Shown piece by piece: positions 5,669 to 10,794 of a stretch of 10,794 nucleotides of DNA (positions are counted from its first letter, which is position 1; the number at the start of each line of letters is the position of its first letter). Source of the stretch: Hydrogenophaga intermedia (GTDB lineage Bacteria > Pseudomonadota > Gammaproteobacteria > Burkholderiales > Burkholderiaceae_C); NCBI GenBank assembly GCA_945869245.1, contig CAMBOY010000087.1, positions 1 to 10,794 on the forward strand. The letters run 5' to 3'. The notes beneath the pieces were generated by a model, which worked only from the letters and a program-made list of their open reading frames with translations, was not told where the DNA came from and did not search any database. The translations under genes were made by a program, and so were the position numbers.

Positions 5669-7243
5669 ATGTCACCCCCGATCCGCATCGTTTACTCGTC
5701 CAGCGCCATTGCCAAGAGCACTTCACCGAAGTGCCTTGCCGTTCTAGATACGGACAACTGGGACGACTATTCGTTCAAGACGCTGTTCTCCCTAACTGTC
5801 TTCGACGAGACCGGCAAGAAGGTCGAATGCGGCTCGCTGAAGATCGGCTTCCAAGGTCAGCCGCATGGCCGGACGTCGGAGTCTCTGACACTTCCTCTCG
5901 AGGGATTGCCAGAGAGGTACTTTTCACTCGGGCAGGATGTCGAGTATTACAAAGCGATCCGCAACGAACTAAGCGCTGCGTTCGGAATGGATCTGCTGAC
6001 GGCCTTGCGAGATGTCGTGCACGACCCAGATCTACTTAGCGACGTAGAGTCGGAGGATGTTTTTCAAACGTCCCTTACCCGAGGCATCCGCCTGTCTACC
6101 ATACATGGACAGTTCAAACGTGTTTTGAACGGCGGCGCACCACTTACCGAGTTCAATTTCTCCTACCGCGATCCTGGGACAGCGAAGACAGCAAAGATCG
6201 AGCTTACTTTCAGTGTTGTACCCGAATCTAAGCCACCCACTAATGTACACGTCCTGATCGGAAGAAATGGAGTGGGGAAAACTACTCTATTGAATAATAT
6301 GATTCGGTCCATCGTTCAGAGGAACACAGACGAAGCCGGGCCGGGAGAATTTTTCGCTCGTGGCAATTTTGATGAACACGAACTACCCGAAGACTTCTTT
6401 AGCGCAGTTGTGTCCGTCTCATTTAGTGCTTTCGATCCATTCAGACCGCTAAAGGATAGACCTAATCGTAGCGATGGTGTTGCGTACTTCTACGTGGGAA
6501 TGAAGAACGCAATGGCCTCAGTTGCCGAGGCTGTTAGCTTGAAAACTCACAGCAACCTGTGTCGCGACTTCCTCGATAGCCTTCATTCCTGTTTCAGCGT
6601 AGATGCGAAAAGGGCACGATGGCTATCCGCAATTAGGCGCCTAGAGTCGGACGACAACTTCTCGGAAATGGGGTTGGCCTCGCTCGTGGGGTCCGATGAT
6701 GACGTCGAGGTCAGAAAGCACGCAAGAAGCCTGTTTAAGCGAATGAGTTCCGGGCATGCCATTGTCTTGCTAACAATGACCAGACTCGTCGACACGGTCG
6801 ATGAAAAGACTCTAGTACTGATGGACGAGCCAGAAAGCCACCTACACCCTCCGTTACTGTCGGCATTTACCCGCGCACTTTCAGATCTTTTGACCGATAG
6901 AAATGGTGTGGCAATCATCGCGACGCATTCGCCAGTTGTGGTTCAGGAAGTTCCGCGGTCCTGCGTGTGGCTGATGGAGCGTTCTAGAGCCGAAGGTACA
7001 ACTGCGCGGCCCCAACTAGAGACGTTCGGCGAGAACGTTGGCGTTCTTACCCGGGAGATCTTCGGATTAGAGGTCACCAGATCGGGATTTCATGACATGC
7101 TCCGACAGGCCGTGGAGCGGGGTAGGTCATTTGACGAAATTGTCGACGAGTACCAGGGGCGCCTGGGCTTCGAGGCGCAAGCCCTGCTGCGCGCAATGAT
7201 CGGGTCTCGGTCGACAGCGGCGGATGCGGAGGAAGATCTTTGA
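5669..7243 (+). CDS. ABC/SMC-like AAA ATPase, Septu PtuA-like
   Basis: The 524-residue product is a soluble ATPase of the AAA_15/AAA_21 type seen in defence systems. Walker A is GRNGVGKTT (198-206, Lys204). An ABC-like signature is RMSSGHAIVLL (358-368). Walker B is TLVLMDEPESHLHPP (381-395, with Asp386 and catalytic Glu387). The switch/H-loop is IIATHSP (416-422, His420). The 150-residue span between Walker A and the signature probably holds the helical arm. About 190 residues before Walker A match nothing I recognise. There is no TOPRIM nuclease domain, so it is not an OLD or Gabija GajA protein. It overlaps a downstream HNH gene, the PtuA-PtuB arrangement, in which the ATPase scaffold controls the nuclease. 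The function is inferred; a more distant ATPase-HNH family is possible. Confidence 0.88.
   Translation: MSPPIRIVYSSSAIAKSTSPKCLAVLDTDNWDDYSFKTLFSLTVFDETGKKVECGSLKIGFQGQPHGRTSESLTLPLEGLPERYFSLGQDVEYYKAIRNELSAAFGMDLLTALRDVVHDPDLLSDVESEDVFQTSLTRGIRLSTIHGQFKRVLNGGAPLTEFNFSYRDPGTAKTAKIELTFSVVPESKPPTNVHVLIGRNGVGKTTLLNNMIRSIVQRNTDEAGPGEFFARGNFDEHELPEDFFSAVVSVSFSAFDPFRPLKDRPNRSDGVAYFYVGMKNAMASVAEAVSLKTHSNLCRDFLDSLHSCFSVDAKRARWLSAIRRLESDDNFSEMGLASLVGSDDDVEVRKHARSLFKRMSSGHAIVLLTMTRLVDTVDEKTLVLMDEPESHLHPPLLSAFTRALSDLLTDRNGVAIIATHSPVVVQEVPRSCVWLMERSRAEGTTARPQLETFGENVGVLTREIFGLEVTRSGFHDMLRQAVERGRSFDEIVDEYQGRLGFEAQALLRAMIGSRSTAADAEEDL
7228..7243 (+). promoter_or_regulatory. Shine-Dalgarno and TTGA stop/start overlap coupling the two cassette genes
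   Basis: A strong GGAGG (7228-7232) lies 7 nt before the TTG at 7240. The TTG overlaps the ATPase stop as TTGA (TTG 7240-7242, TGA 7241-7243). No ATG in the HNH frame gives a better start: the next Met is residue 53, which would remove conserved-looking N-terminal sequence. The strong ribosome site and overlap decide this start and suggest translational coupling of the two proteins at a set ratio. Confidence 0.75.
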
Positions 7244-8106
7244 GAAACCTGAAACTTCCTGCCTTTACGACTTCCACTGTCTTTGAAGATTGCATTCGCA
7301 GTATCGGGAACGCCGGCAGGCGGACAGACTTCAGCAAAGCCAAGAGCAAATTCGTCAGTGCGGAGTCAGATTACTTGAGCGCCGCGCAGAACCATATGCT
7401 CTATCAACTCGCGCCGTCAAACGAGCGGGGCGACGCGGTTCTATTCGGTAGGTTGACAAAGGACGACGTCAGGAGCCTCTATACTGAACAAATGGTTCCC
7501 TCCACCAAGTCGGCTCGCCGGTACTACGACCAACTGATCATCAGTTCACCGCAACGCAAGTGTCCCTTCTGCGGTTTCGGGCGAGCTACTACGTTAGATC
7601 ATTTCCTTACTAAAGCTCAGTATCTTTGGCTTTCGATCGTTCCGGCGAATCTTGTCCCAGCCTGCAAGGATTGCAATCACGGCAAAGGAAGCATTCGCGC
7701 AAAATCGGCGAACGAACAGACTATCCACCCGTACTTTGAAAGTGAGCAGTTATCGATGGAACAGTGGCTGTTCGCGACTGTGCTCCAGACGACGCCGCTA
7801 ACGCTGGAATACCGGGCCGAGCCTCCCGCTGGCTGGGACAAAGCGTTGCGTAAACGTGTCGAGCGACACTTCGCCGGTTTTGACTTAAAGGCGAGATTCG
7901 CAGTAGAGGCGGCTACAGAACTAGGAGCCCTGAGATTCACCCTTAAGGAACTTCATGCGCGTGCGGGCCGGGGCGCCGTCGCGCAGCATCTCACCGTCGT
8001 CGCGTCGGGCGAAAGGGAACTGTTCAGGAACTCGTGGAAGACGGCGCTCTATCAGGCTCTTGCTGCGAGTGATTGGTACATCGACGGTGGCTATCTTCTT
8101 GAATAG
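7240..8106 (+). CDS. HNH endonuclease, Septu PtuB-like
   Basis: The 288-residue product contains a zinc-supported HNH (beta-beta-alpha metal) nuclease core. CPFCG (108-112) is followed by TTLDHFLTK (117-125), then PANLVPACKDCNHGKGS (135-151). Cys108, Cys111, Cys142 and Cys145 would hold a structural zinc. His121 is the expected general base beside Asp120; Asn137 and Asn146/His147 are the remaining HNH positions. A motif HPYFE (163-167) follows, as in related HNH proteins. Residues 1-105 and 170-288 have no domain I recognise and may bind the ATPase or DNA. By analogy with Septu, it is a DNA or nucleic-acid nuclease held in check by the ATPase partner until infection. The nuclease family is clear; the defence role is inferred from the gene pair and the mobile context. 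Confidence 0.88.
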   Translation: MRNLKLPAFTTSTVFEDCIRSIGNAGRRTDFSKAKSKFVSAESDYLSAAQNHMLYQLAPSNERGDAVLFGRLTKDDVRSLYTEQMVPSTKSARRYYDQLIISSPQRKCPFCGFGRATTLDHFLTKAQYLWLSIVPANLVPACKDCNHGKGSIRAKSANEQTIHPYFESEQLSMEQWLFATVLQTTPLTLEYRAEPPAGWDKALRKRVERHFAGFDLKARFAVEAATELGALRFTLKELHARAGRGAVAQHLTVVASGERELFRNSWKTALYQALAASDWYIDGGYLLE

Positions 8107-8133
8107 GCACGCCGTGCATTCGAAGGCCGCTAG

Positions 8134-8147
8134 CTGATGCCTAACGA
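8134..8147. repeat. Right copy of 14-bp inverted repeat; contains attC first box GCCTAAC
   Basis: CTGATGCCTAACGA is the exact reverse complement of 5541-5554. The inner GCCTAAC (8139-8145) fits RYYYAAC, the 5' box (R'') of an attC site, and complements the TTAGGC that begins the cassette. This pairing is expected because both halves would form one attC in the circular cassette. Confidence 0.7.
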
Positions 8148-8223
8148 TCAGCGTTTATCAGCCGCGAAGTGGCGTGTGAATTGAGCATGGTCCTCCCTTT
8201 GCGGCTGATAAACCTTGTTGAGC
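8139..8223 (+). other. attC-like integron recombination site, 3' end disturbed
   Basis: The site starts with GCCTAAC (8139-8145). A 13-bp perfect inverted repeat, GTTTATCAGCCGC (8153-8165) and GCGGCTGATAAAC (8201-8213), forms the long stem, with 35 nt between the arms. A box fitting GTTRRRY, GTTGAGC, lies at 8217-8223, giving an 85-bp site, within the range of known attC sites. The spacers between box and stem are unequal (7 nt against 3 nt), which is atypical. From 8218 the sequence also belongs to the end of an IS91-like element. The second box may therefore be an accidental replacement of the original GTTAGGC. The hairpin has no following T-run and is not a convincing terminator. Confidence 0.6.
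8214..8217 (-). other. IS91-type target tetranucleotide CAAG at the element end
   Basis: Read on the transposase strand, the element ends in ...CAGCTCAA and is followed directly by CAAG (CTTG on the + strand). IS91-family elements are known to insert with the end downstream of the transposase (oriIS) against GAAC or CAAG. The transposase reads toward this end, so the target is on the correct side. This supports the element border at 8218. Confidence 0.65.
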
Positions 8224-8231
8224 TGAACCGC
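8218..8231. repeat. Left terminal inverted repeat of the IS91-like element (oriIS side)
   Basis: TTGAGCTGAACCGC matches the reverse complement of 10695-10708 at 12 of 14 positions. It lies downstream of the transposase and next to CAAG, so it is the predicted rolling-circle origin end. A short hairpin, ACCGC (8227-8231) with GCGGT (8240-8244), follows directly; such subterminal hairpins are usual at this end. Confidence 0.65.
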
Positions 8232-8495
8232 GCGAGGTGGCGGTGTGTGTTCTTCTGAATGGGCAGTGTAAGTTTCAACCGCCGACTCGGGCAATCCCAC
8301 ACTCTGATGAACGCTGCCTGTGTGTGGCGAGCGCCACATGCAAGCGTTGGTTTTGGGCGTCAACCGCCCGCCTTCTGAGGCCTTGGCAGGGTCTGCTGGC
8401 GCCTTCTGTCGCCCCCTCAGGTTGCCGCGCACAGGGCCGCCCATGGCCACTGCGTCGTGGCCATCCAGCGGTCTTCTGATGCGGCCCAGCGGCTC
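8232..8495 (-). other. Non-coding 3' region of the IS91-like element
   Basis: This stretch of about 260 nt lies between the transposase stop and the oriIS end. Open frames cross it in several directions, but none has recognisable sequence or a credible ribosome site. It probably contains the subterminal recognition region for the transposase. Apart from the hairpin at 8227-8244 I see no clear structure. Confidence 0.5.
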
Positions 8496-9692
8496 TCACG
8501 GCGGCCCCCGACAGGTCGTTGCCCGATGGGTCTCGGGCACTGTGCTGCGCAGCGGCGCCAGCAGTTGCACCAGGCGCAGCCGCCCCGTTTTGCAATGCGC
8601 ACAGATGTCGATCGCCAGCGCCGCTACCCGCAGCATGAAGGCCTGCGCGTCCTCAACAGCCTGGGGACTGGGTTGAGGCATCTGCAGCAGCGCTCTGGCC
8701 TGGCTCAGGCGCTCGCTCTTGAGCGCTGGCGCCAGCAGCCCGTAGTGTCGGATGCGCTTGAAGCCCGAGGGCAGCACATGTTGCAGCAAGCGGCCGATGA
8801 ACTCGTCCCCGGCGATGCGCACCACCCGTTTGCCGCCCTGGTCGTTGGCCCGCACACGCAGGCGCACCGCATCCCCTTCGATACCAGCCAAGCGCTCGTT
8901 GCCCACCGCTGTGCGGTGCGTGTAGCGGCTGAGGTAGTCCAGCACCGACGCCGGCCCAGCCATCGGGGTCTTGGCGTAGACCACCCAATCGTGCCGGCGC
9001 AACGCGGCCAGCCGCTGGCGGCGATCAGCAGGTGTCTGCGCCGGATCGCGCGGGAGTGCGCCTGATTGTTCTGCATGATGGAGCGCCTGCAGGAACTTTC
9101 CCCGAAACACCCTGGACAAGGCCTGGACCGGGAACAGGAAGTGCGGGGATCGCTTGGGTGGCACCCACTGGCTGCTACCCTGCCCTTCGCACTGCAAGGC
9201 CCAACAGGCCATGAGCGCATGCACATGCAGGTGGCGACGCAGGTCTTGCGTCCAGGTGTGCAGCACCAGCGTGAAGGCGCCCGTGCCCCCGAGCCAGCGC
9301 GGGTTGGCCGCAAACTCGCTGAGCGTGGCGGCCGTGCACTGCATCAGCGTGTCGTAGATCCAGCGCGGGTGCGCACCGGCCAGCGCGTTGAGTGAGTGTG
9401 GCAGCGTGAAGACCAGGTGGCTGTAGGGCACGTTCAGCAGCTCGGCCAACCGCGCGCTGCGCCAGGCCTCGCGCGCGCGGCTCTGGCACTGCGGGCAATG
9501 CCGGTTGCGGCACGAATGCCAGCGCCACTGCGGCGCCCCGCAACCATCGCAGACCAGTTGCTGGCCACCCAGCGCTGCCGTGCGGCAGGCCACGATGGCG
9601 CGCCAGGCCTTCGCCTGGGGTGTGCTCAGGCCATGCTCGCTGAGGTACTGTGGCCCGAAGTACTGCAGCACCTGGGCCAGTGTGGTGCCCAC
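8496..9692 (-). CDS. IS91-family HUH transposase
   Basis: The 398-residue product has the IS91/IS801/ISCR layout. An N-terminal zinc-binding region contains CDGCG (48-52) and CRNRHCPQCQ (61-70). The HUH metal motif is HLHVH (154-158). The catalytic tyrosine motif is YLSRYTHR (253-260), with Tyr253 and Tyr257 spaced as in the two-tyrosine members. It nicks and joins single DNA strands at oriIS during rolling-circle transposition. The start is a GTG at 9692, 7 nt after the stop of the recombinase gene, so the two are probably co-transcribed. The length is normal for the family and the frame is intact. The C-terminal 60 residues are less conserved. Confidence 0.9.
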   Translation of the reverse strand: MGTTLAQVLQYFGPQYLSEHGLSTPQAKAWRAIVACRTAALGGQQLVCDGCGAPQWRWHSCRNRHCPQCQSRAREAWRSARLAELLNVPYSHLVFTLPHSLNALAGAHPRWIYDTLMQCTAATLSEFAANPRWLGGTGAFTLVLHTWTQDLRRHLHVHALMACWALQCEGQGSSQWVPPKRSPHFLFPVQALSRVFRGKFLQALHHAEQSGALPRDPAQTPADRRQRLAALRRHDWVVYAKTPMAGPASVLDYLSRYTHRTAVGNERLAGIEGDAVRLRVRANDQGGKRVVRIAGDEFIGRLLQHVLPSGFKRIRHYGLLAPALKSERLSQARALLQMPQPSPQAVEDAQAFMLRVAALAIDICAHCKTGRLRLVQLLAPLRSTVPETHRATTCRGPP

Positions 9693-9699
9693 GGCCGCT

Positions 9700-10572
9700 T
9701 CACTGGCGGCTGCTCGGCACCAACTGGCTCAAGAGCGCCAGCGGCTGGCTGCGCGCGCCATCGGGCGCGTGCGGGCTGGCCAGGTGCAGGTAGCGCGTGG
9801 TGGTGCTCACCTGGCTGTGGCCCAGCCACTGCGAGAGGCTGTGCAGGTCCACCCCGGCTTCGAGCAGGTGCGTGGCCCAGCAGTGGCGCAGGGTGTGGAT
9901 GCCCCCGCGTTTGGTGATACCCGCGTGTGCGCAGGCCGCGCGGTACCAGCGCTGGGCGCTCTCGGGCTGCAGCGGCTGGCCAGGGTCGCTTTGCGCCACG
10001 AACAGCCACTGCCGGGGTCGCCCCACTTGCCACCACGCGCGCAGCAGCTCCAGCACATCGGGCGCCAGCGGCACATAGCGGTCTTTGCCGCCCTTGCCTT
10101 GTTCGACACGGATGCACATGCGGTCGGCGGCGCTGTCGATGTCGCGCACACGCAGGTGGCACAGCTCGGACAGGCGCAGTCCCGTGCCGTAGGCGGTCAT
10201 CAAAAAGGTGCGCGACTTGACATGCCGGGCCACGGCAAACAGGCGGGCCAGCTCGTGGCGCGAGAGGATCTCGGGCAAGCGCTGGGGCGCTGGCGCCAGC
10301 GGTATCTCGAAGTCCTTGCCGTCCAGGCCCAGCACGCTCCCGTACAGAAAGCGGCAGGCGCTGGCGTACTGGTTGACGCTGGAGCGCGAGAGGTGCTTGT
10401 CTTGCAACTGGTGCAGCAGCCAAGCCTGCACCTCTTGAGCGCTGAGGGTGTCCGGGCTGCGCCGGTAGTGACGCGCCAGGCGCGCGATGGCCTCGGTGTA
10501 GGCCTCCTGCGTGCGCTGCGCCATGCCGCGCAACACCAGGGCATCGAGCATGCGTTGTCGAAGCGGGGTCAT
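9700..10572 (-). CDS. Tyrosine recombinase (XerC/D-like integrase) of the IS91-like element
   Basis: The 290-residue product has an N-terminal SAM-like core-binding domain (about 1-95) and a C-terminal catalytic domain. The active-site set is complete: Arg133 in GTGLRLSEL, Lys160/Lys163 in QGKGGKDR, His226 and Arg229 in HTLRH, His252 in WLGH and Tyr261 in STTTRYLH. I chose the ATG at 10572 because AAGGAG (10584-10579) lies 6 nt upstream and MTPLRQRMLDALVLRGM is a typical N-terminus. A longer frame to 10683 would read through a hairpin and terminal repeats. It resembles phage-type integrases and lacks the extra loop that marks integron IntI. Its role in IS91 relatives is unsettled; it may resolve or integrate circular intermediates. 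Confidence 0.9.
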   Translation of the reverse strand: MTPLRQRMLDALVLRGMAQRTQEAYTEAIARLARHYRRSPDTLSAQEVQAWLLHQLQDKHLSRSSVNQYASACRFLYGSVLGLDGKDFEIPLAPAPQRLPEILSRHELARLFAVARHVKSRTFLMTAYGTGLRLSELCHLRVRDIDSAADRMCIRVEQGKGGKDRYVPLAPDVLELLRAWWQVGRPRQWLFVAQSDPGQPLQPESAQRWYRAACAHAGITKRGGIHTLRHCWATHLLEAGVDLHSLSQWLGHSQVSTTTRYLHLASPHAPDGARSQPLALLSQLVPSSRQ

Positions 10573-10578
10573 TGCCTT

Positions 10579-10584
10579 CTCCTT
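10579..10584 (-). promoter_or_regulatory. Shine-Dalgarno of the recombinase gene, partly inside a dyad
   Basis: On the minus strand AAGGAG precedes the ATG at 10572 with a 6-nt spacer. Its first three bases are also the end of the large inverted repeat at 10582-10611, so hairpin formation in the mRNA could hinder ribosome access. Confidence 0.6.
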
Positions 10585-10611
10585 GAAGTCGGGAACATTC
10601 CCGCCTTCAAG
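10582..10611. promoter_or_regulatory. 30-bp inverted repeat in the recombinase leader (possible operator or mRNA hairpin)
   Basis: The left arm CTTGAAGTCGGGAA (10582-10595) and right arm TTCCCGCCTTCAAG (10598-10611) are reverse complements at 13 of 14 positions, around a CA centre. It lies directly upstream of the recombinase start. It could be a binding site for a dimeric repressor or a leader hairpin masking the ribosome site. No regulator gene is present inside the element. Confidence 0.55.
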
Positions 10612-10637
10612 ACTGAGCTTTGAACTCACGCTGTCAA
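10610..10637 (-). promoter_or_regulatory. Possible promoter of the recombinase-transposase operon
   Basis: A perfect -35 hexamer TTGACA (10637-10632) is followed after 16 nt by CAGTCT (10615-10610), a poor -10. Transcription from here would begin within the inverted repeat at 10582-10611. The call rests on the -35 and on the position, since no other promoter-like sequence lies between the element end and the gene. Confidence 0.35.
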
Positions 10638-10657
10638 GGCCACAACCCCAATGCAAA

Positions 10658-10692
10658 ACGCGGTGGCAGCACCAGAGTGCCAACCACCGCGT
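10658..10692. repeat. Subterminal hairpin at the terIS-side end
   Basis: ACGCGGTGG (10658-10666) pairs with CCACCGCGT (10684-10692), a perfect 9-bp stem. Further partial pairing is possible inside it: GCAC (10669-10672) with GTGC (10677-10680). It lies two bases inside the terminal repeat at 10695-10708. A hairpin near the end is usual for elements processed as single strands by HUH enzymes. It could also shield the recombinase gene from outside transcription. Confidence 0.6.
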
Positions 10693-10694
10693 CA

Positions 10695-10708
10695 GCGGTT
10701 TAGTTCAA
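10695..10708. repeat. Right terminal inverted repeat of the IS91-like element (terIS side)
   Basis: GCGGTTTAGTTCAA is the inverted partner of 8218-8231 (12 of 14 bases). It lies upstream of the recombinase gene, so it is the predicted termination end. The border at 10708 is set only by this symmetry. IS91-type transposition can overrun this end, so the true junction with flanking DNA could lie further right. Confidence 0.6.
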
Positions 10709-10794
10709 CCCCTTATATGGACTCCCCCTCAACGGCAAGAGCCTGATCGATTGGGGACCTATGGGTAGTGCACCTGCAGTCGTATATCCGGCAT
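10709..10794. other. Right flank, unidentified
   Basis: These 86 bases lie outside the symmetric end of the IS91-like element. I see no attC remainder, no his gene and no recognisable coding sequence. An open frame crosses it from inside the element but has no familiar content. Confidence 0.4.

Larger units (their letters stand above)
5544..8217 (+). mobile_element. Putative integron gene cassette carrying an ATPase-HNH nuclease pair
   Basis: The unit begins at the TTAGGC core and ends at the attC-like site after the HNH gene. It has a 119-nt leader, two overlapping + strand genes and 32 nt from the last stop to attC, a compact layout typical of cassettes. At about 2.67 kb it is larger than the usual single-gene cassette. 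Its base composition differs from the his genes: 6241-6300 is about 37% G+C, against about 65% for 1381-1440 in hisB, which suggests foreign origin. No integron integrase (intI) or second complete attC is visible, so this would be an isolated cassette or the edge of an integrase-less attC cluster. The right boundary is blurred by an IS91-like insertion. Confidence 0.6.
8218..10708 (-). mobile_element. IS91-like element with tyrosine recombinase and HUH transposase genes
   Basis: This is a 2491-bp element transcribed on the minus strand. It carries a tyrosine recombinase gene followed 7 nt later by an IS91-type transposase gene. The two ends are related inverted sequences: TTGAGCTGAACCGC inward from 8218 and TTGAACTAAACCGC inward from 10708 (12 of 14 identical). 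Hairpins lie close to both ends. IS91 elements move by rolling-circle-type transposition with an origin downstream of the transposase, and a subset carries an extra tyrosine recombinase gene. Both genes are open and their catalytic residues are present, so the element may be active. It makes no target duplication that I can see, as expected for this family. Confidence 0.75.

Noticed and set aside
5669..8106. Gabija or OLD-family system
   Set aside because: The ATPase has no TOPRIM domain and the partner is an HNH nuclease, not a UvrD-like helicase.
5669..8106. Retron carrying PtuAB effectors
   Set aside because: No reverse transcriptase gene is present on either side; the flanks are a short leader and the attC-like site.
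8153..8213. Rho-independent terminator after the HNH gene
   Set aside because: The stem is strong, but the 35-nt loop is too long and no T-run follows. It fits an attC hairpin better.
9700..10572. Recombinase as an integron integrase (IntI), given the attC-like site nearby
   Set aside because: The IntI-specific extra loop between the catalytic patches is not visible, and the gene lies inside the IS91-like element with its transposase. It looks like the element's own phage-type recombinase.
9505..10623. Plus-strand open frame of 372 codons opposite the tyrosine recombinase
   Set aside because: Antisense to an intact gene with all catalytic residues; no domain and no ribosome site.
10720..10794. 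Remainder of the interrupted attC in the right flank (CCTGATCGATTGG resembles the missing CTGATCGTTAGG)
   Set aside because: The similarity is short, has mismatches in the essential GTT box, and lies 40 bases away from the element end.

Overview
The window looks like the chromosome of a beta-proteobacterium, most likely a Comamonadaceae-type member of the Burkholderiales. The grounds are GC-rich DNA, the tightly packed gene order hisD-hisC-hisB-hisH-hisA-(mutarotase)-hisF, the monofunctional HisB, and the protein sequences. This assignment is from memory of the families; no database was searched.

Bases 1-4941 are core metabolism on the + strand. They hold the tail of hisD, then hisC, hisB, hisH, hisA, a D-hexose-6-phosphate mutarotase-like gene, and hisF. 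Several genes overlap by ATGA or are separated by 10-40 nt, so they probably form one operon for steps of histidine biosynthesis. A small DUF7079-like gene follows at 4969. The histidine genes normally found after hisF (hisI, hisE) do not appear. Instead the sequence changes abruptly near 5306 into accessory DNA.

The accessory part has three layers. (1) About 5306-5542 is the 5' end of an IS110/IS1111-family insertion sequence on the - strand, cut off after about 39 codons. (2) Bases 5543-8223 look like a large integron gene cassette. It starts with GTTAGGC and ends with an attC-like site whose first box, GCCTAAC, is the exact complement. It carries two overlapping genes of more AT-rich composition: a 524-aa ABC/SMC-like ATPase and a 288-aa HNH nuclease. 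ATPase plus HNH is the architecture of Septu (PtuA/PtuB)-type anti-phage systems, and this pair is the best candidate for a little-described system here. (3) Bases 8218-10708 are a complete IS91-like element on the - strand, with a tyrosine recombinase gene followed by an HUH transposase gene. It is bounded by a 14-bp imperfect inverted repeat and has the IS91-type target CAAG at the expected end. It has inserted into, or exactly at the crossover point of, the attC-like site.

The last 86 bases (10709-10794) are the far flank of this insertion and contain nothing I can identify. Overall, a conserved biosynthetic operon has been invaded at its 3' side by a stack of mobile DNA that delivers a probable defence module in the same orientation as the his genes.
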